A stretch of 64,000 nucleotides of DNA, from NCBI RefSeq assembly GCF_900128495.1, contig NZ_LT635801.1, positions 3,740,200 through 3,804,199 of the forward strand, read 5' to 3'. Of the stretch, positions 1 through 8,256 are shown piece by piece (within the stretch, counting starts at the first letter, position 1; the number at the start of each line of letters is the position of its first letter). The translations under genes were made by a program, and so were the position numbers. The notes below the pieces were generated by a model. It made no database searches and was not told where the DNA came from. It saw nothing but the letters and a program-made list of their open reading frames with translations. Source of the DNA: Bacteroides ilei. GTDB lineage: Bacteria > Bacteroidota > Bacteroidia > Bacteroidales > Bacteroidaceae.

Positions 1-331
1 TATTTATGGTAAGATAGATGGTACGTCCTTCCTTTACACGCATTCCGCCGGCTGGAGTCTGGTCCAGAATAATTCCGAAAGGCATGTTCTTGACATAGCT
101 TGAATCGACCACAATTCCCTGCATATGTTGTTCTTTCAATAATATTTCGGCTTGGGCGACTGTCTTGTCTTTTACGTCGGGTACAACATAGGATTCACCG
201 TGATGTGTATAACGGTCAAGCCAGAAAAGGGTACCCATAACAATGGCAAAGACTGCAACAATCATGCCGATGATGTTCAGCCAGAAAAAGCGGTTATTCT
301 TGAATGAAAAGAATTCTTTAAAAGTTACCAT
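1..331 (-). CDS. PASTA-domain membrane protein (3' part cut by window edge)
   Basis: The visible 110 codons start with ATG at 331 and run off the left edge. They encode a short cytoplasmic N-terminus, one membrane segment at about residues 16-37, and then an extracytoplasmic part that opens a PASTA domain (VPDVKDKTVAQAEILL, followed by GIILDQTPAGGMRVKEG). PASTA domains bind peptidoglycan or muropeptides. In Bacteroidales small PASTA proteins of this kind often sit near cell-wall or pseudouridine-synthase genes, but the neighbour is outside the window. No kinase domain precedes the PASTA part, so this is not a PknB-type kinase. It has its own -7 box upstream. Confidence 0.8.
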   Translation of the reverse strand, partial: MVTFKEFFSFKNNRFFWLNIIGMIVAVFAIVMGTLFWLDRYTHHGESYVVPDVKDKTVAQAEILLKEQHMQGIVVDSSYVKNMPFGIILDQTPAGGMRVKEGRTIYLTIN

Positions 332-354
332 ATTATATATGTATATAGTTTCGG

Positions 355-362
355 CAAAGATA
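355..362 (-). promoter_or_regulatory. -7 box for the PASTA gene
   Basis: On the minus strand this reads TATCTTTG, a full match to the Bacteroidetes -7 consensus TAnnTTTG, 24 nt upstream of the PASTA start. No clear -33 TTTG is seen at the right distance. Confidence 0.45.
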
Positions 363-398
363 CAATTTTTTCAGATATAATTCATTAAAGGACAGGTT

Positions 399-448
399 CA
401 AGAAAAGAAAAGCCGCAAAACACTGCCATAACAATGTTTTGCGGCTTT
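399..448 (-). terminator. Intrinsic terminator of rpmH
   Basis: A 14-bp stem (409-422 paired with 435-448, built on AAAGCCGCAAAACA) is followed on the minus strand by a T-rich tract. It separates rpmH from the PASTA gene. Confidence 0.8.
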
Positions 449-474
449 CTTAATTCTTATTTCCAACGCACGGA

Positions 475-636
475 TTATGCCTTCACGCCGTTGTATTCGT
501 CAGAGATAGTCAATTTTTTACGACCTTTGGCACGACGTGCAGCCAATACTCGGCGACCGTTTGCAGTAGCCATTCTTTCGCGGAAACCGTGTTTGTTTCT
601 TCTCTTTCTGTTAGAGGGTTGGTAAGTTCTTTTCAT
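475..636 (-). CDS. rpmH: 50S ribosomal protein L34
   Basis: This 53-residue, very basic protein begins [20 protein letters not shown] and continues through [20 protein letters not shown], the universal L34 signature; the usual length is 44-53. L34 is a small component of the large ribosomal subunit, near exit-domain 23S rRNA. The Bacteroidales form carries the extra C-terminal tail ([12 protein letters not shown]) seen here. The gene is divergent from efp, has its own promoter (682-713) and its own terminator (399-448), so it is probably monocistronic. It is not next to rnpA, unlike in many other phyla, which is normal for Bacteroidetes. Confidence 0.97.
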   Translation of the reverse strand: MKRTYQPSNRKRRNKHGFRERMATANGRRVLAARRAKGRKKLTISDEYNGVKA

Positions 637-681
637 TTTCGTATATACTTATTATGTTATTATTCCATTGCGTTCGGGCTG

Positions 682-713
682 CAAAATTAGTGACTTTTTT
701 TAAATAAACCAAT
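682..713 (-). promoter_or_regulatory. rpmH promoter
   Basis: On the minus strand an ATTG (-33, at 713-710) stands 20 nt before TAATTTTG (-7, at 689-682), matching the Bacteroidetes housekeeping promoter pattern. Confidence 0.6.
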
Positions 714-739
714 AGCTAAGTCATTTTTAGACAAATCTT

Positions 740-771
740 TTTGCGTTTTTTCGTGATTTCAATTAATTTTG
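740..771 (+). promoter_or_regulatory. efp promoter
   Basis: TTTG at 740-743 (-33), a 20-nt spacer, and TAATTTTG at 764-771 (-7): a full match to the Bacteroidetes consensus. It supports transcription start just before about 780 and translation start at the ATG at 829 rather than the in-frame ATG-like codon at 769, which would lie inside the promoter. Confidence 0.65.
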
Positions 772-828
772 CAGTCGGATTTCCAGAAGGACGAATTAAT
801 AATCACATATAATATAAAGAATTTAGTT

Positions 829-1395
829 ATGATTAATGCTCAAGACATTAAGATTGGAACAGCTATCCGTATGGACGGCAAATTGTATTTCTGTATTGAC
901 TTCCTGCATGTAAAACCTGGTAAAGGAAACACTTTCATGCGTACCAAACTGAAAGATGTTGTTGACGGTTATGTTTTGGAACGTCGTTTCAATATCGGTG
1001 AAAAATTGGAAGATGTACGTGTAGAACGTCGTCCTTACCAGTTCCTGTATAAAGAAGGTGAAGACTATATCTTTATGAACCAGGAAACTTTCGAACAGGT
1101 TCCTATTGCCCGTGATTTGATTGAAGGTGTTGATTTCTTGAAAGAAGAAATGGTGGTTGATGTTGTGTCTGACGCTTCTACCGAAACTATCTTGTTTGCA
1201 GAATTGCCGGTGAAGGTCCAACTGAAGGTTACTTATACTGAACCGGGACTTAAAGGTGATACTGCTACCAATGCAACTAAACCTGCAACTGTTGAAACCG
1301 GTGCTACTGTACGTGTTCCTCTGTTCATCAATCAGGATGAAATCATTGAAGTGGATACACGTGACGGCTCATATGTAGGTCGTGTAAAGGCTTGA
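829..1395 (+). CDS. efp: Translation elongation factor P
   Basis: EF-P enters the ribosomal E site and relieves stalling at polyproline stretches. The 188-residue length is typical. The N-terminal KOW-like domain contains the tip loop KPGKGNTF with Lys32 at the position that other bacteria modify. The two OB-type domains follow, ending in VDTRDGSYVGRVKA, the usual EF-P C-terminal signature. I chose ATG 829 (MINAQDIKIG) because it fits the family N-terminus and because a longer reading would start inside the promoter. The gene is divergent from rpmH and is followed by a strong terminator. No epmA/epmB-type modification genes are in the window. Confidence 0.97.
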   Translation: MINAQDIKIGTAIRMDGKLYFCIDFLHVKPGKGNTFMRTKLKDVVDGYVLERRFNIGEKLEDVRVERRPYQFLYKEGEDYIFMNQETFEQVPIARDLIEGVDFLKEEMVVDVVSDASTETILFAELPVKVQLKVTYTEPGLKGDTATNATKPATVETGATVRVPLFINQDEIIEVDTRDGSYVGRVKA

Positions 1396-1428
1396 TTTAT
1401 ACTTGACGGCTTTTGTCCGGTATATTAT

Positions 1429-1482
1429 AAATGACGCAGAAGCGGGATGTTCCAGTCCCGGTTCTGCGTCATTTCTTTTTTT
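1429..1482 (+). terminator. Intrinsic terminator of efp
   Basis: A 13-bp stem (1429-1441 with 1462-1474, AAATGACGCAGAA), extended by an inner GCGGGA/TCCCG pairing, followed by CTTTTTTTA. Confidence 0.85.
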
Positions 1483-1570
1483 ATGTCTTTTATCCGGTAA
1501 AATATTTCTGGGGCAAGGTGATTTATCAGAAAAGAAGATTTATATTTGTCTGTATAAATAAAGAACAGGT

Positions 1571-2560
1571 ATGCGATATTCTCTGATAATTCCCGTGTAT
1601 AATCGTCCGGATGAAGTGGATGAACTGTTGGAAAGTCTGACAAACCAATCTTTCAAGGATTTTGAAGTGATAGTGGTTGAGGACGGCTCTTCGGTGCCTT
1701 GTAAAGATATTGTAGAAAAATATCGGGACAGGCTTGATGTGCATTATTACAATAAACCGAATTCGGGGCCCGGGCAGACCCGTAATTACGGCGCGGAAAG
1801 AAGTAATGGAGAATACCTGTTGATTTTGGATTCCGATTGTGTGATACCGGAAGGATATCTGGATGCAGTTGAAGCGGAACTTTGCCGTGAGCCGGCCGAT
1901 GCTTTTGGTGGTCCCGACCGGGCACACGATTCGTTTACGCCTGTCCAGAAGGCAATCAATTATGCTATGACCTCATTCTTTACTACGGGAGGAATCCGTG
2001 GCGGGAAAAAGAAAATGGACAAGTTTTATCCGCGAAGCTTCAATATGGGGGTAAAGGCCGATGTCTATAAGGCGTTAGGAGGCTTTTCACGGATGCGTTT
2101 CGGGGAAGATATCGATTTCAGCATACGTATATTTAAGGGTGGATACCGTTGCCGTCTGTTCCCGGAAGCGTGGGTATGGCACAAGCGTCGTACTGATCTG
2201 AAGAAATTTTTCAAGCAGGTACATAATTCTGGCATAGCGCGTATCAATCTATATAAGAAATATCCGGAATCATTGAAATTGGTACATATGCTTCCTGCCA
2301 TGTTTACGGTGGGGGTTGTACTGGTTATTCTGTGTTCATTCATTTGTATATGGAGCTTATTGTTGTTGGCTGCTTTTGCGGCTATAATATTTGCTGATTC
2401 TTCTGTTCGGAATAAAAGTGTGAAAATCGGTATACTTTCTGTCGTTGCAGCGTTTATACAGTTGACAGGCTATGGAAGTGGTTTTCTTGCTGCATGGTGG
2501 AAACGCTGTGTGTTGGGTAAGGAAGCTTATTCGGCTTTTGAAAAAAACTTTTATAAATAG
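1571..2560 (+). CDS. Family 2 glycosyltransferase with C-terminal membrane segments
   Basis: A GT-A fold transferase of 329 residues. The nucleotide-sugar-binding start is YSLIIPVYNRPDE (residues 3-15), the DxD metal/nucleotide motif is LDSD at 86-89, and GED at 178-180 plus the W-x-H-K-R segment near 203 supply the acceptor/catalytic region. Two or more hydrophobic stretches at about 241-276 and 286-310 anchor the C-terminus in the inner membrane, so it probably makes a lipid-linked or envelope glycan. The donor and acceptor cannot be read from the sequence. It is preceded by a TATATTTG -7-like box at 1541-1548 and followed 39 nt later by radC. The same gene order (transferase then radC) may reflect loose co-transcription only. 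Confidence 0.9.
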   Translation: MRYSLIIPVYNRPDEVDELLESLTNQSFKDFEVIVVEDGSSVPCKDIVEKYRDRLDVHYYNKPNSGPGQTRNYGAERSNGEYLLILDSDCVIPEGYLDAVEAELCREPADAFGGPDRAHDSFTPVQKAINYAMTSFFTTGGIRGGKKKMDKFYPRSFNMGVKADVYKALGGFSRMRFGEDIDFSIRIFKGGYRCRLFPEAWVWHKRRTDLKKFFKQVHNSGIARINLYKKYPESLKLVHMLPAMFTVGVVLVILCSFICIWSLLLLAAFAAIIFADSSVRNKSVKIGILSVVAAFIQLTGYGSGFLAAWWKRCVLGKEAYSAFEKNFYK

Positions 2561-2599
2561 TATCCGGCATTTTTGCCGGTCGTCTGGTTTGTTAGTGAC

Positions 2600-3289
2600 A
2601 TGGCAGAAAAATTGTCGATCAATCAATGGGCGGAGGAGGACCGTCCTCGGGAACGTATGATGCAATATGGGGCATCAACGTTAAGTAATGCCGAATTGCT
2701 GGCCATACTTATCGGGTCCGGTTCTTCCGGAGAATCGGCCGTAGAATTGATGCGCAAAATATTGGGAGCGTATCAGAACAGCCTTTCATCCTTAGGAAAG
2801 GCATGTATAGAAGAGTTGTGCCGTTTTAAAGGAATCGGGACGGCTAAGGCGGTTACTATTCTGGCAGCGGCCGAACTAGGTAAGCGCCGGATGGAAGAAG
2901 AACCGTTGGAGCGGAAGAGTGTACGTTGCTCGAAAGATATCTACATGTTGTTTTATCCGCTGATGTGTGATCTGCCGGTGGAAGAATGTTGGATACTTTT
3001 ATTGAACCAGTCATCGAAGGTTATCGACCGTCTGAAGGTGAGTATCGGAGGGCTGGCTTCTACCCAGGTCGATATCCGCTGTATACTTCGGGAAGCCCTT
3101 TTGAAACGTGCCGTATCTGTTATTCTTTGTCACAATCATCCTTCCGGTAATGTCTCTCCCAGTAGAGATGATGATCGTTTGACCGAAGCCTTACGTCGTG
3201 CCGGTGAGGTTATGAATATTCGTCTGCTTGATCATATTATAATAACCGACGGTACGTATTATAGTTATTCCGATGAGGGAAGAATTTGA
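2600..3289 (+). CDS. radC: RadC-family JAB/MPN-domain protein
   Basis: A 229-residue protein beginning MAEKLSINQWAEEDRPRERM. The N-terminal half has a helix-hairpin-helix-like segment (LCRFKGIGTAKAVTILAAAE). The C-terminal half is the JAMM metalloprotease-like domain with the metal motif HNHPSG at about residues 178-183 and a following Asp. The family is called RadC for historical reasons, and its role in DNA repair is doubtful; a nuclease, peptidase or recombination-linked role remains unproven. ATG 2600 is preferred over codons further upstream because the family starts with this motif. It lies 39 nt after the glycosyltransferase. Confidence 0.93.
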   Translation: MAEKLSINQWAEEDRPRERMMQYGASTLSNAELLAILIGSGSSGESAVELMRKILGAYQNSLSSLGKACIEELCRFKGIGTAKAVTILAAAELGKRRMEEEPLERKSVRCSKDIYMLFYPLMCDLPVEECWILLLNQSSKVIDRLKVSIGGLASTQVDIRCILREALLKRAVSVILCHNHPSGNVSPSRDDDRLTEALRRAGEVMNIRLLDHIIITDGTYYSYSDEGRI

Positions 3290-3317
3290 CGAAGTTTCGG
3301 TTATTCTATTTTTTTAT

Positions 3318-3325
3318 TACATTTG
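3318..3325 (+). promoter_or_regulatory. -7 box upstream of the MIP18-type gene
   Basis: TACATTTG matches TAnnTTTG, 27 nt before the start at 3353; TTTC sits 19 nt upstream as a weak -33. Confidence 0.45.
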
Positions 3326-3352
3326 CATATCTAAGAATTAATACGAGAATTT

Positions 3353-3673
3353 ATGGATAACGAAACTAAGTTGAGGATAGAAGAGAGAATTGTCGATATG
3401 CTGAAAACGGTATACGACCCTGAAATTCCCGTCAATGTATATGATCTTGGTCTGATTTATAAAATAGACTTGCAGGATGATGGTGAGGTAGTGATTGACA
3501 TGACATTGACAGCCCCCAATTGTCCGGCGGCCGATTTTATTATGGAAGATGTCCGTCAGAAGATAGAATCGATTGACGGAGTGACTTCCGCAACGATCAA
3601 TCTGGTGTTTGAACCGGAATGGGATAAGGATATGATGACGGAAGAAGCAAAACTGGAATTGGGATTCTTATAA
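3353..3673 (+). CDS. MIP18/DUF59 (SufT-like) iron-sulfur assembly protein
   Basis: This 106-residue protein is a single MIP18 domain. It has the family core YDPEIPVNVYDLGLIY (residues 21-36) and the conserved TAPNCPAADF segment with a single Cys near residue 57 that is important in relatives. SufT/PaaD-like DUF59 proteins help mature or deliver Fe-S clusters in the cytoplasm. No suf genes are next to it here. It lies 13 nt before the lpxH-like gene, so the two are likely co-transcribed from the -7 box at 3318, though a functional link is not obvious. Confidence 0.9.
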   Translation: MDNETKLRIEERIVDMLKTVYDPEIPVNVYDLGLIYKIDLQDDGEVVIDMTLTAPNCPAADFIMEDVRQKIESIDGVTSATINLVFEPEWDKDMMTEEAKLELGFL

Positions 3674-3686
3674 AACAGATCTGATT

Positions 3687-4463
3687 ATGGAAGGGATGAA
3701 GAATGTATATTTTTTGTCGGACGCTCATTTAGGCTCACGTGCTATCAGACATGGCCGTACTCAGGAACGTAGACTCGTGAATTTTCTGGACAGTATCAAG
3801 CACAAGGCTTCTGCCGTTTATCTGTTAGGTGATATGTTTGATTTCTGGTATGAATTCAAGTTGGTAGTGCCTAAGGGATATACGCGTTTCCTGGGAAAAC
3901 TTTCCGAGTTGACCGATATGGGGGTTGAAGTACATTTCTTCATCGGAAACCATGATATCTGGTGTGGGGATTATCTGGAAAAGGAATGTGGCGTGATTCT
4001 CCACCGGGAACCACTGACGTGTGAAATTTACGGGAAAGAGTTTTTTCTGGCACATGGCGACGGACTGGGAGATGACGACCGTAAATTCAGATTCTTGCGC
4101 ACGGTGTTTCACAGTAAGACCTTGCAGACGTTATTCTCTGCCCTACATCCTCGTTGGAGTGTGGAACTGGGGCTGGAATGGGCCAAACATAGCCGTATGA
4201 AACGTGAAGACGGTCGGGAACCGGATTATATGGGTGAGGATAAGGAACCGCTTGTCTTGTTCTCCAAGGAATATTTGAAGACTCATCCGGATATCAATTA
4301 TTTTATATTCGGTCATCGTCATATCATGCTTGACTTGATGCTGACCCGTAATGCCCGAATGATGATTCTGGGAGATTGGATTACGGAATTTTCATATGTG
4401 GTATTCGACGGAGAGAACCTCTTCCTTGAGCAGTATATTGAAGGTGAGACGATTGTCGGGTAA
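3687..4463 (+). CDS. lpxH: UDP-2,3-diacylglucosamine diphosphatase (LpxH-like calcineurin-type phosphoesterase)
   Basis: LpxH cleaves UDP-2,3-diacylglucosamine to lipid X plus UMP in lipid A synthesis, at the inner face of the inner membrane. The 258-residue protein carries the whole calcineurin-type metal set: SDAHLG (11-16), GDMFDFW (48-54), GNHD (87-90), AHGDG (122-126) and FGHRH near residue 210. Length fits Bacteroidetes LpxH. Start could be ATG 3687 or the ATG three codons later; the longer form is given. It follows the MIP18 gene by 13 nt and ends at a strong terminator. Confidence 0.9.
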   Translation: MEGMKNVYFLSDAHLGSRAIRHGRTQERRLVNFLDSIKHKASAVYLLGDMFDFWYEFKLVVPKGYTRFLGKLSELTDMGVEVHFFIGNHDIWCGDYLEKECGVILHREPLTCEIYGKEFFLAHGDGLGDDDRKFRFLRTVFHSKTLQTLFSALHPRWSVELGLEWAKHSRMKREDGREPDYMGEDKEPLVLFSKEYLKTHPDINYFIFGHRHIMLDLMLTRNARMMILGDWITEFSYVVFDGENLFLEQYIEGETIVG

Positions 4464-4487
4464 ATTCCTGACATTCTGATATAATGG

Positions 4488-4534
4488 AACGGTTGCAGTG
4501 GTTATGGAAAAGTGCCCTGCAACCGTTTTTCTTT
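4488..4534 (+). terminator. Terminator after lpxH
   Basis: An 11-bp stem (AACGGTTGCAG at 4488-4498 with 4517-4527) is followed by TTTCTTT. The tail touches the stop codon of the convergent kdgK gene. Confidence 0.8.
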
Positions 4535-5573
4535 ATCGGGCAAGTTCTCCGGCTTCGTGCAGTGCCAGCAGACTTTCCACTTCCGATTTCTTGACCATGT
4601 TGCTGTCGCCTACGATGGTATTTTTCAGAACGGCCGCTGCAGTTGCGAAATCTACACGTTTCTGGTCGTTGTCATAGGCGTGATGAGCATAAAGCAATGC
4701 GCCGCAGAAGGCGTCACCTACACCCACGCAGTCGATTACATTTTCTATATCGAAAACACGGCTGTATTTCAATGTATCGTTGGAATATAGGATTCCGGCG
4801 AATGTGTGATGTTCTGTGCTCATTACATTACGTAAGGCAATATAGATGTATTTACATTCAGGAACCTGTTTCTTGATTTCTTTGCAGAATGTTTCATATG
4901 CCTTGACGTCATATGGTTCGTTGGCTTTGGTGGCCTTGAAGCCTGGCCCTTTCAATCCCATCAGCAGGTTGTATTCACCTTCACTGCCGAACATGATGTC
5001 ACTGTAGGCCATTAGCGGACGTAACACCTCTTGTGCAGTCTTTCCATAGTTCCACAGGTTTTTCCGGTAATTGATATCGTATGAAACCATCAGTCCCATA
5101 TCTTTGGCTGTCTGGATGGCCTCCTTACACACTTCAGCCAATCCGGGGGTCAGGGCTGCGTCAATACCCGACCAGTGGAAAATTGCGGCATCCTTAAAGA
5201 TTTCTTTCCAGTCAATCATTCCAGGTTTCAACTCCGAGAAGGCTGAAAACTCACGGTCGTATATTACTTTTGAGTTACGCATAGCTGCGGCTTTCTCCAT
5301 GTAATAGGTACCCAGACGTCGTCCTCCTATCAGGATATGGCTGGTATTGATATTGTGTGAACGGAGTTCTGAAATGCAGGTTTCGGCCAGTGCATTGTCG
5401 GGAAGGCGTGTTATGTAATCGACTTCACCTCCGAAATTCGCAATGGAAATGGCTACGTTGGCTTCACTGCCACCGTAATTGACCATAAATTCTCGGCTTT
5501 GCTGCAGACGGAGGTTATCTGGAGTGCTGAGGCGGAGCATAATCTCGCCGAATGTTACAATTTTCTTTTTCAT
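4533..5573 (-). CDS. kdgK: PfkB-family sugar kinase, probable 2-keto-3-deoxygluconate kinase
   Basis: The 346-residue protein has both PfkB signatures: the N-terminal GGSEANVAISIANFGG (residues 33-48) and the C-terminal DCVGVGDAFCGALLYAHH block with the catalytic-base Asp in GVGDAF. KdgK phosphorylates 2-keto-3-deoxygluconate to KDPG, the last kinase step of hexuronate catabolism. The opening KKKIVTFGEIMLRLSTP is typical of Bacteroidetes KDG kinases, whereas ribokinases and fructokinases differ; substrate is still an inference. It lies 127 nt downstream of ackA on the same strand, with a TATCTTTG box in between, so it may have its own promoter. Its product would connect uronate release with central carbon flow. 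Confidence 0.82.
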   Translation of the reverse strand: MKKKIVTFGEIMLRLSTPDNLRLQQSREFMVNYGGSEANVAISIANFGGEVDYITRLPDNALAETCISELRSHNINTSHILIGGRRLGTYYMEKAAAMRNSKVIYDREFSAFSELKPGMIDWKEIFKDAAIFHWSGIDAALTPGLAEVCKEAIQTAKDMGLMVSYDINYRKNLWNYGKTAQEVLRPLMAYSDIMFGSEGEYNLLMGLKGPGFKATKANEPYDVKAYETFCKEIKKQVPECKYIYIALRNVMSTEHHTFAGILYSNDTLKYSRVFDIENVIDCVGVGDAFCGALLYAHHAYDNDQKRVDFATAAAVLKNTIVGDSNMVKKSEVESLLALHEAGELAR

Positions 5574-5645
5574 AATGATTTGGGCTTAGTTGTATATATA
5601 ATAAAAAGAGGATAGACCCGGCAAGTCCCTTTCTCTCTTTTGTTT

Positions 5646-5653
5646 CAAAGATA
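5646..5653 (-). promoter_or_regulatory. -7 box for kdgK
   Basis: TATCTTTG on the minus strand, 73 nt upstream of the kdgK start; no convincing -33 element. Confidence 0.4.
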
Positions 5654-5700
5654 GTGAACTTACGAGGAATATCCTCTTTTTTTAATCTATATTAAATATC

Positions 5701-6906
5701 TTATTTTTTCAGGCCGCTTACAATATCCATTGTATCCGATGCAATCATCAATTCTTCATCGGTTGGGATAACTACAACTTTTACCTTTGAATCGTCTGTA
5801 GAAATGATGGCTTCTTTGCCGCGGACTTTGTTTCTTTCTTCGTCAATCTTGACTCCCAGGAAGCCGAGGGTCTTGCATACTCCGCTGCGGGCTGTAGCCT
5901 GGTTTTCACCTACACCGCCTGTGAAGAGGATGACATCAACGCCTCCCATGGCTGCTGCATATGCTCCGATGTATTTGGTGATACGGTAGAAATACATTTT
6001 TTCTGTCAGGATAGCACGTTCTTCACCTCTGGCAACCGCATCTTCCAGTTCACGCATATCACTTGATTTCTCGAAGATACCCAGAACACCGCTCTTCTTG
6101 TTCAGTAATGTTGACATTTCATCCGGTGTCATGTTTTCTTTCTTCATCAGGTAAGTGATTGCTCCGCCGTCGATGTCACCGCTACGAGTTCCCATCATGA
6201 GGCCTTCAAGCGGGGTGAGTCCCATCGTTGTATCAATACATTTTCCATCTTTTACAGCTGCGATAGAGCCACCGTTGCCGATGTGACAGGTAATGATGCG
6301 TGAACCTTCCTGAGGGATGTTCAGGAATTCGCAGACACGTTTTGATACATAGCGGTGAGATGTTCCGTGAAAACCGTAGCGACGGATACCGTATTTTTCG
6401 AAATATTTGTAAGGGATGGCATACAGATATGCATAATCGGGCATGGTCTGGTGGAATGCTGTATCGAATACGGCTACCTGAGGAACTTCAGGCAACAGTT
6501 TCTGTACGGCATAGATACCTTTCAGATTGGCCGGGTTGTGTAGCGGACCCAGGTCGCAACATTCTTCAACTGCAGCGATGACCGCATCGTTGATCAATAC
6601 TGAACCGCTGAATTTTGTTCCTCCATGCAGGACACGGTGACCTACGGCATTGATTTCATGCAAGTCTTTTACTGCTCCATATTCGGCATTTGTCAGTGTG
6701 TCGAAAATGAACTGTACACCGGTTGTGTGCTCCGGAACGTCTTTTTCAATGATCTTTTTTTCGCCGTTAGGTAAGGTCAGTTTCAGGAAAGAGCCTGGCA
6801 GACCTATCTTTTCGATTCCGCCCTGTGCAAGGACTTCTTTGGTAGTCATTTCGAACAATTTATATTTGATTGAAGAGCTACCGCAGTTGAGTACTAGAAT
6901 TTTCAT
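5701..6906 (-). CDS. ackA: Acetate kinase
   Basis: AckA interconverts acetyl phosphate + ADP and acetate + ATP. The 401-residue length is standard. The start MKILVLNCGSSSIKYKLF carries the N-terminal signature; the second signature VFDTAFHQTMPDYAYLY (phosphate-binding region) and GFHGTSHRYVSKR follow, with HIGNGGS and the GTRSGDIDGG block after them. It lies 94 nt downstream of pta on the same strand; together they form the acetate-producing, ATP-yielding route that gut Bacteroides use during sugar fermentation. Confidence 0.98.
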   Translation of the reverse strand: MKILVLNCGSSSIKYKLFEMTTKEVLAQGGIEKIGLPGSFLKLTLPNGEKKIIEKDVPEHTTGVQFIFDTLTNAEYGAVKDLHEINAVGHRVLHGGTKFSGSVLINDAVIAAVEECCDLGPLHNPANLKGIYAVQKLLPEVPQVAVFDTAFHQTMPDYAYLYAIPYKYFEKYGIRRYGFHGTSHRYVSKRVCEFLNIPQEGSRIITCHIGNGGSIAAVKDGKCIDTTMGLTPLEGLMMGTRSGDIDGGAITYLMKKENMTPDEMSTLLNKKSGVLGIFEKSSDMRELEDAVARGEERAILTEKMYFYRITKYIGAYAAAMGGVDVILFTGGVGENQATARSGVCKTLGFLGVKIDEERNKVRGKEAIISTDDSKVKVVVIPTDEELMIASDTMDIVSGLKK

Positions 6907-7000
6907 ATATAAGTTTTATTGTTTTAATGTCGATGAATAAAAACAGAAGTCATCCAGGCAATTTTGCCTGAATGACATACTGTTATAATAAGTTCTTGGC

Positions 7001-8011
7001 TTACTGGGCTTTGGCAGCAATAGCCTGATTAGCTGTAATGGCGATCATCTTGTAGACATCGTCGATAGAACAACCGCGTGACAAGTCGTTGACCGGACGG
7101 GCGATACCTTGCAGGATAGGGCCGATGGCAGTTGCATGTCCCAAGCGTTCTACCAGTTTATAGGAAATGTTACCAACTTCTAGGCATGGAACAACCAGTA
7201 CGTTTGCTTTGCCTGCGATTTCAGAACCTGGAGCCTTGCTTGCACCTACCTTTGGAACCAATGCTGCATCGGCCTGCAGTTCTCCGTCAATCTTCAAAGT
7301 CGGATCCATTTCTTTTGCCAGCTTCAATGCTTCCACAACCTTGTCTACCACTTCGTGTTTGGCGGAACCTTTGGTTGAGAAACTCAGCATGGCTACGCGG
7401 GGATCCAAACCGGCAACAGCTTGAGCAGTACGGGCTGTACAAACAGCGATTTGAGCCAACTGACCGGCATCAGGAACCGGAGTAACGGCAACGTCGCCCA
7501 TTACCAATACACCGTTATCGCCACATTCAGGAGCATGAGTCAGCAACAGCATGGCACCTGAAACGCAAGTGATACCTGGAGCTGTCTTGATGATTTGCAA
7601 TGCCGGACGCAAAACGTTACCGGTTGTATTGCGGGCACCGGCCAACTGGCCGTCAGCATCGCCCGACTTGATGATCAGACATCCTAAATACAAAGGATCC
7701 AGAACAAGTTTGCGTGCTTCTTCGATAGTCATGCCTTTTTTCTTGCGAAGCTCGCACAACAGCTGTGCATATTCTTCTTTTTTCGGATGATTTTCCGGAT
7801 CAATGATAGTAGCTTTATGGATGTTTCCCAAGCCCCATTCTTTAGCAAGTCCGTTGATTTCATCAGGATTACCCAACAGAATCAAGTCTGCTACTCCGTC
7901 TGTCAATATCTGATTGGCAGCTTTCAATGTACGTTCTTCAGTTCCTTCCGGAAGTACGATGCGCTGTTTGTTAGCTTTAGCGCGTTCAACGATTTGACTA
8001 ATTAAATCCAT
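7001..8011 (-). CDS. pta: Phosphate acetyltransferase (short form)
   Basis: Pta converts acetyl-CoA + Pi to acetyl phosphate + CoA. At 336 residues this is the short, single-domain form (PTA_PTB domain) without the long N-terminal regulatory DRTGG region of the enterobacterial enzyme. Typical blocks seen are RIVLPEGTEERTLKAA near the N-terminus, SGDADGQLAGARNTTGNVLRP near 115-135, and DGELQADAALVPKVG near 242-256. It starts the minus-strand series pta-ackA-kdgK. A TATTTTTG box lies about 73-80 nt upstream on the minus strand. Confidence 0.97.
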   Translation of the reverse strand: MDLISQIVERAKANKQRIVLPEGTEERTLKAANQILTDGVADLILLGNPDEINGLAKEWGLGNIHKATIIDPENHPKKEEYAQLLCELRKKKGMTIEEARKLVLDPLYLGCLIIKSGDADGQLAGARNTTGNVLRPALQIIKTAPGITCVSGAMLLLTHAPECGDNGVLVMGDVAVTPVPDAGQLAQIAVCTARTAQAVAGLDPRVAMLSFSTKGSAKHEVVDKVVEALKLAKEMDPTLKIDGELQADAALVPKVGASKAPGSEIAGKANVLVVPCLEVGNISYKLVERLGHATAIGPILQGIARPVNDLSRGCSIDDVYKMIAITANQAIAAKAQ

Positions 8012-8083
8012 GATTTATATATTAAATATGTTGTATCTCTTTTACCTCATCGTGTACGATAACAGAACTGCTTATCCGCACTG

Positions 8084-8091
8084 CAAAAATA
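8084..8091 (-). promoter_or_regulatory. -7 box for pta
   Basis: TATTTTTG on the minus strand. A TTTG lies 24 nt further upstream, slightly longer than the usual 19-21 nt spacing. Confidence 0.45.
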
Positions 8092-8218
8092 CTCATTTTT
8101 GTAATATATGGTTTGCAAAAGCAGGATTTTTTTCGGATAAAGTATACAAAATTTATATGTTTGACAACATCATTGATAAAATAGGATATCACAGTGGTCA
8201 CGTTGCTTGTCAGATATG

Positions 8219-8226
8219 TAACTTTG
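8219..8226 (+). promoter_or_regulatory. -7 box for the CidA/LrgB pair
   Basis: TAACTTTG matches TAnnTTTG, 31 nt before the CidA-like start; the -33 region is weak. Confidence 0.45.
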
Positions 8227-8256
8227 CGACGGTTTTTAATATTAGTTTTTTAAGGT

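Noticed and set aside
434..625. Plus-strand 63-codon frame over rpmH
   Set aside because: It is the complement of L34, which is unmistakable on the minus strand.
5664..5684. Short GAGGA/TCCTC stem with T-run between ackA and kdgK
   Set aside because: It has the T-run on the plus strand, while both genes are on the minus strand, and the stem is only 5 bp.
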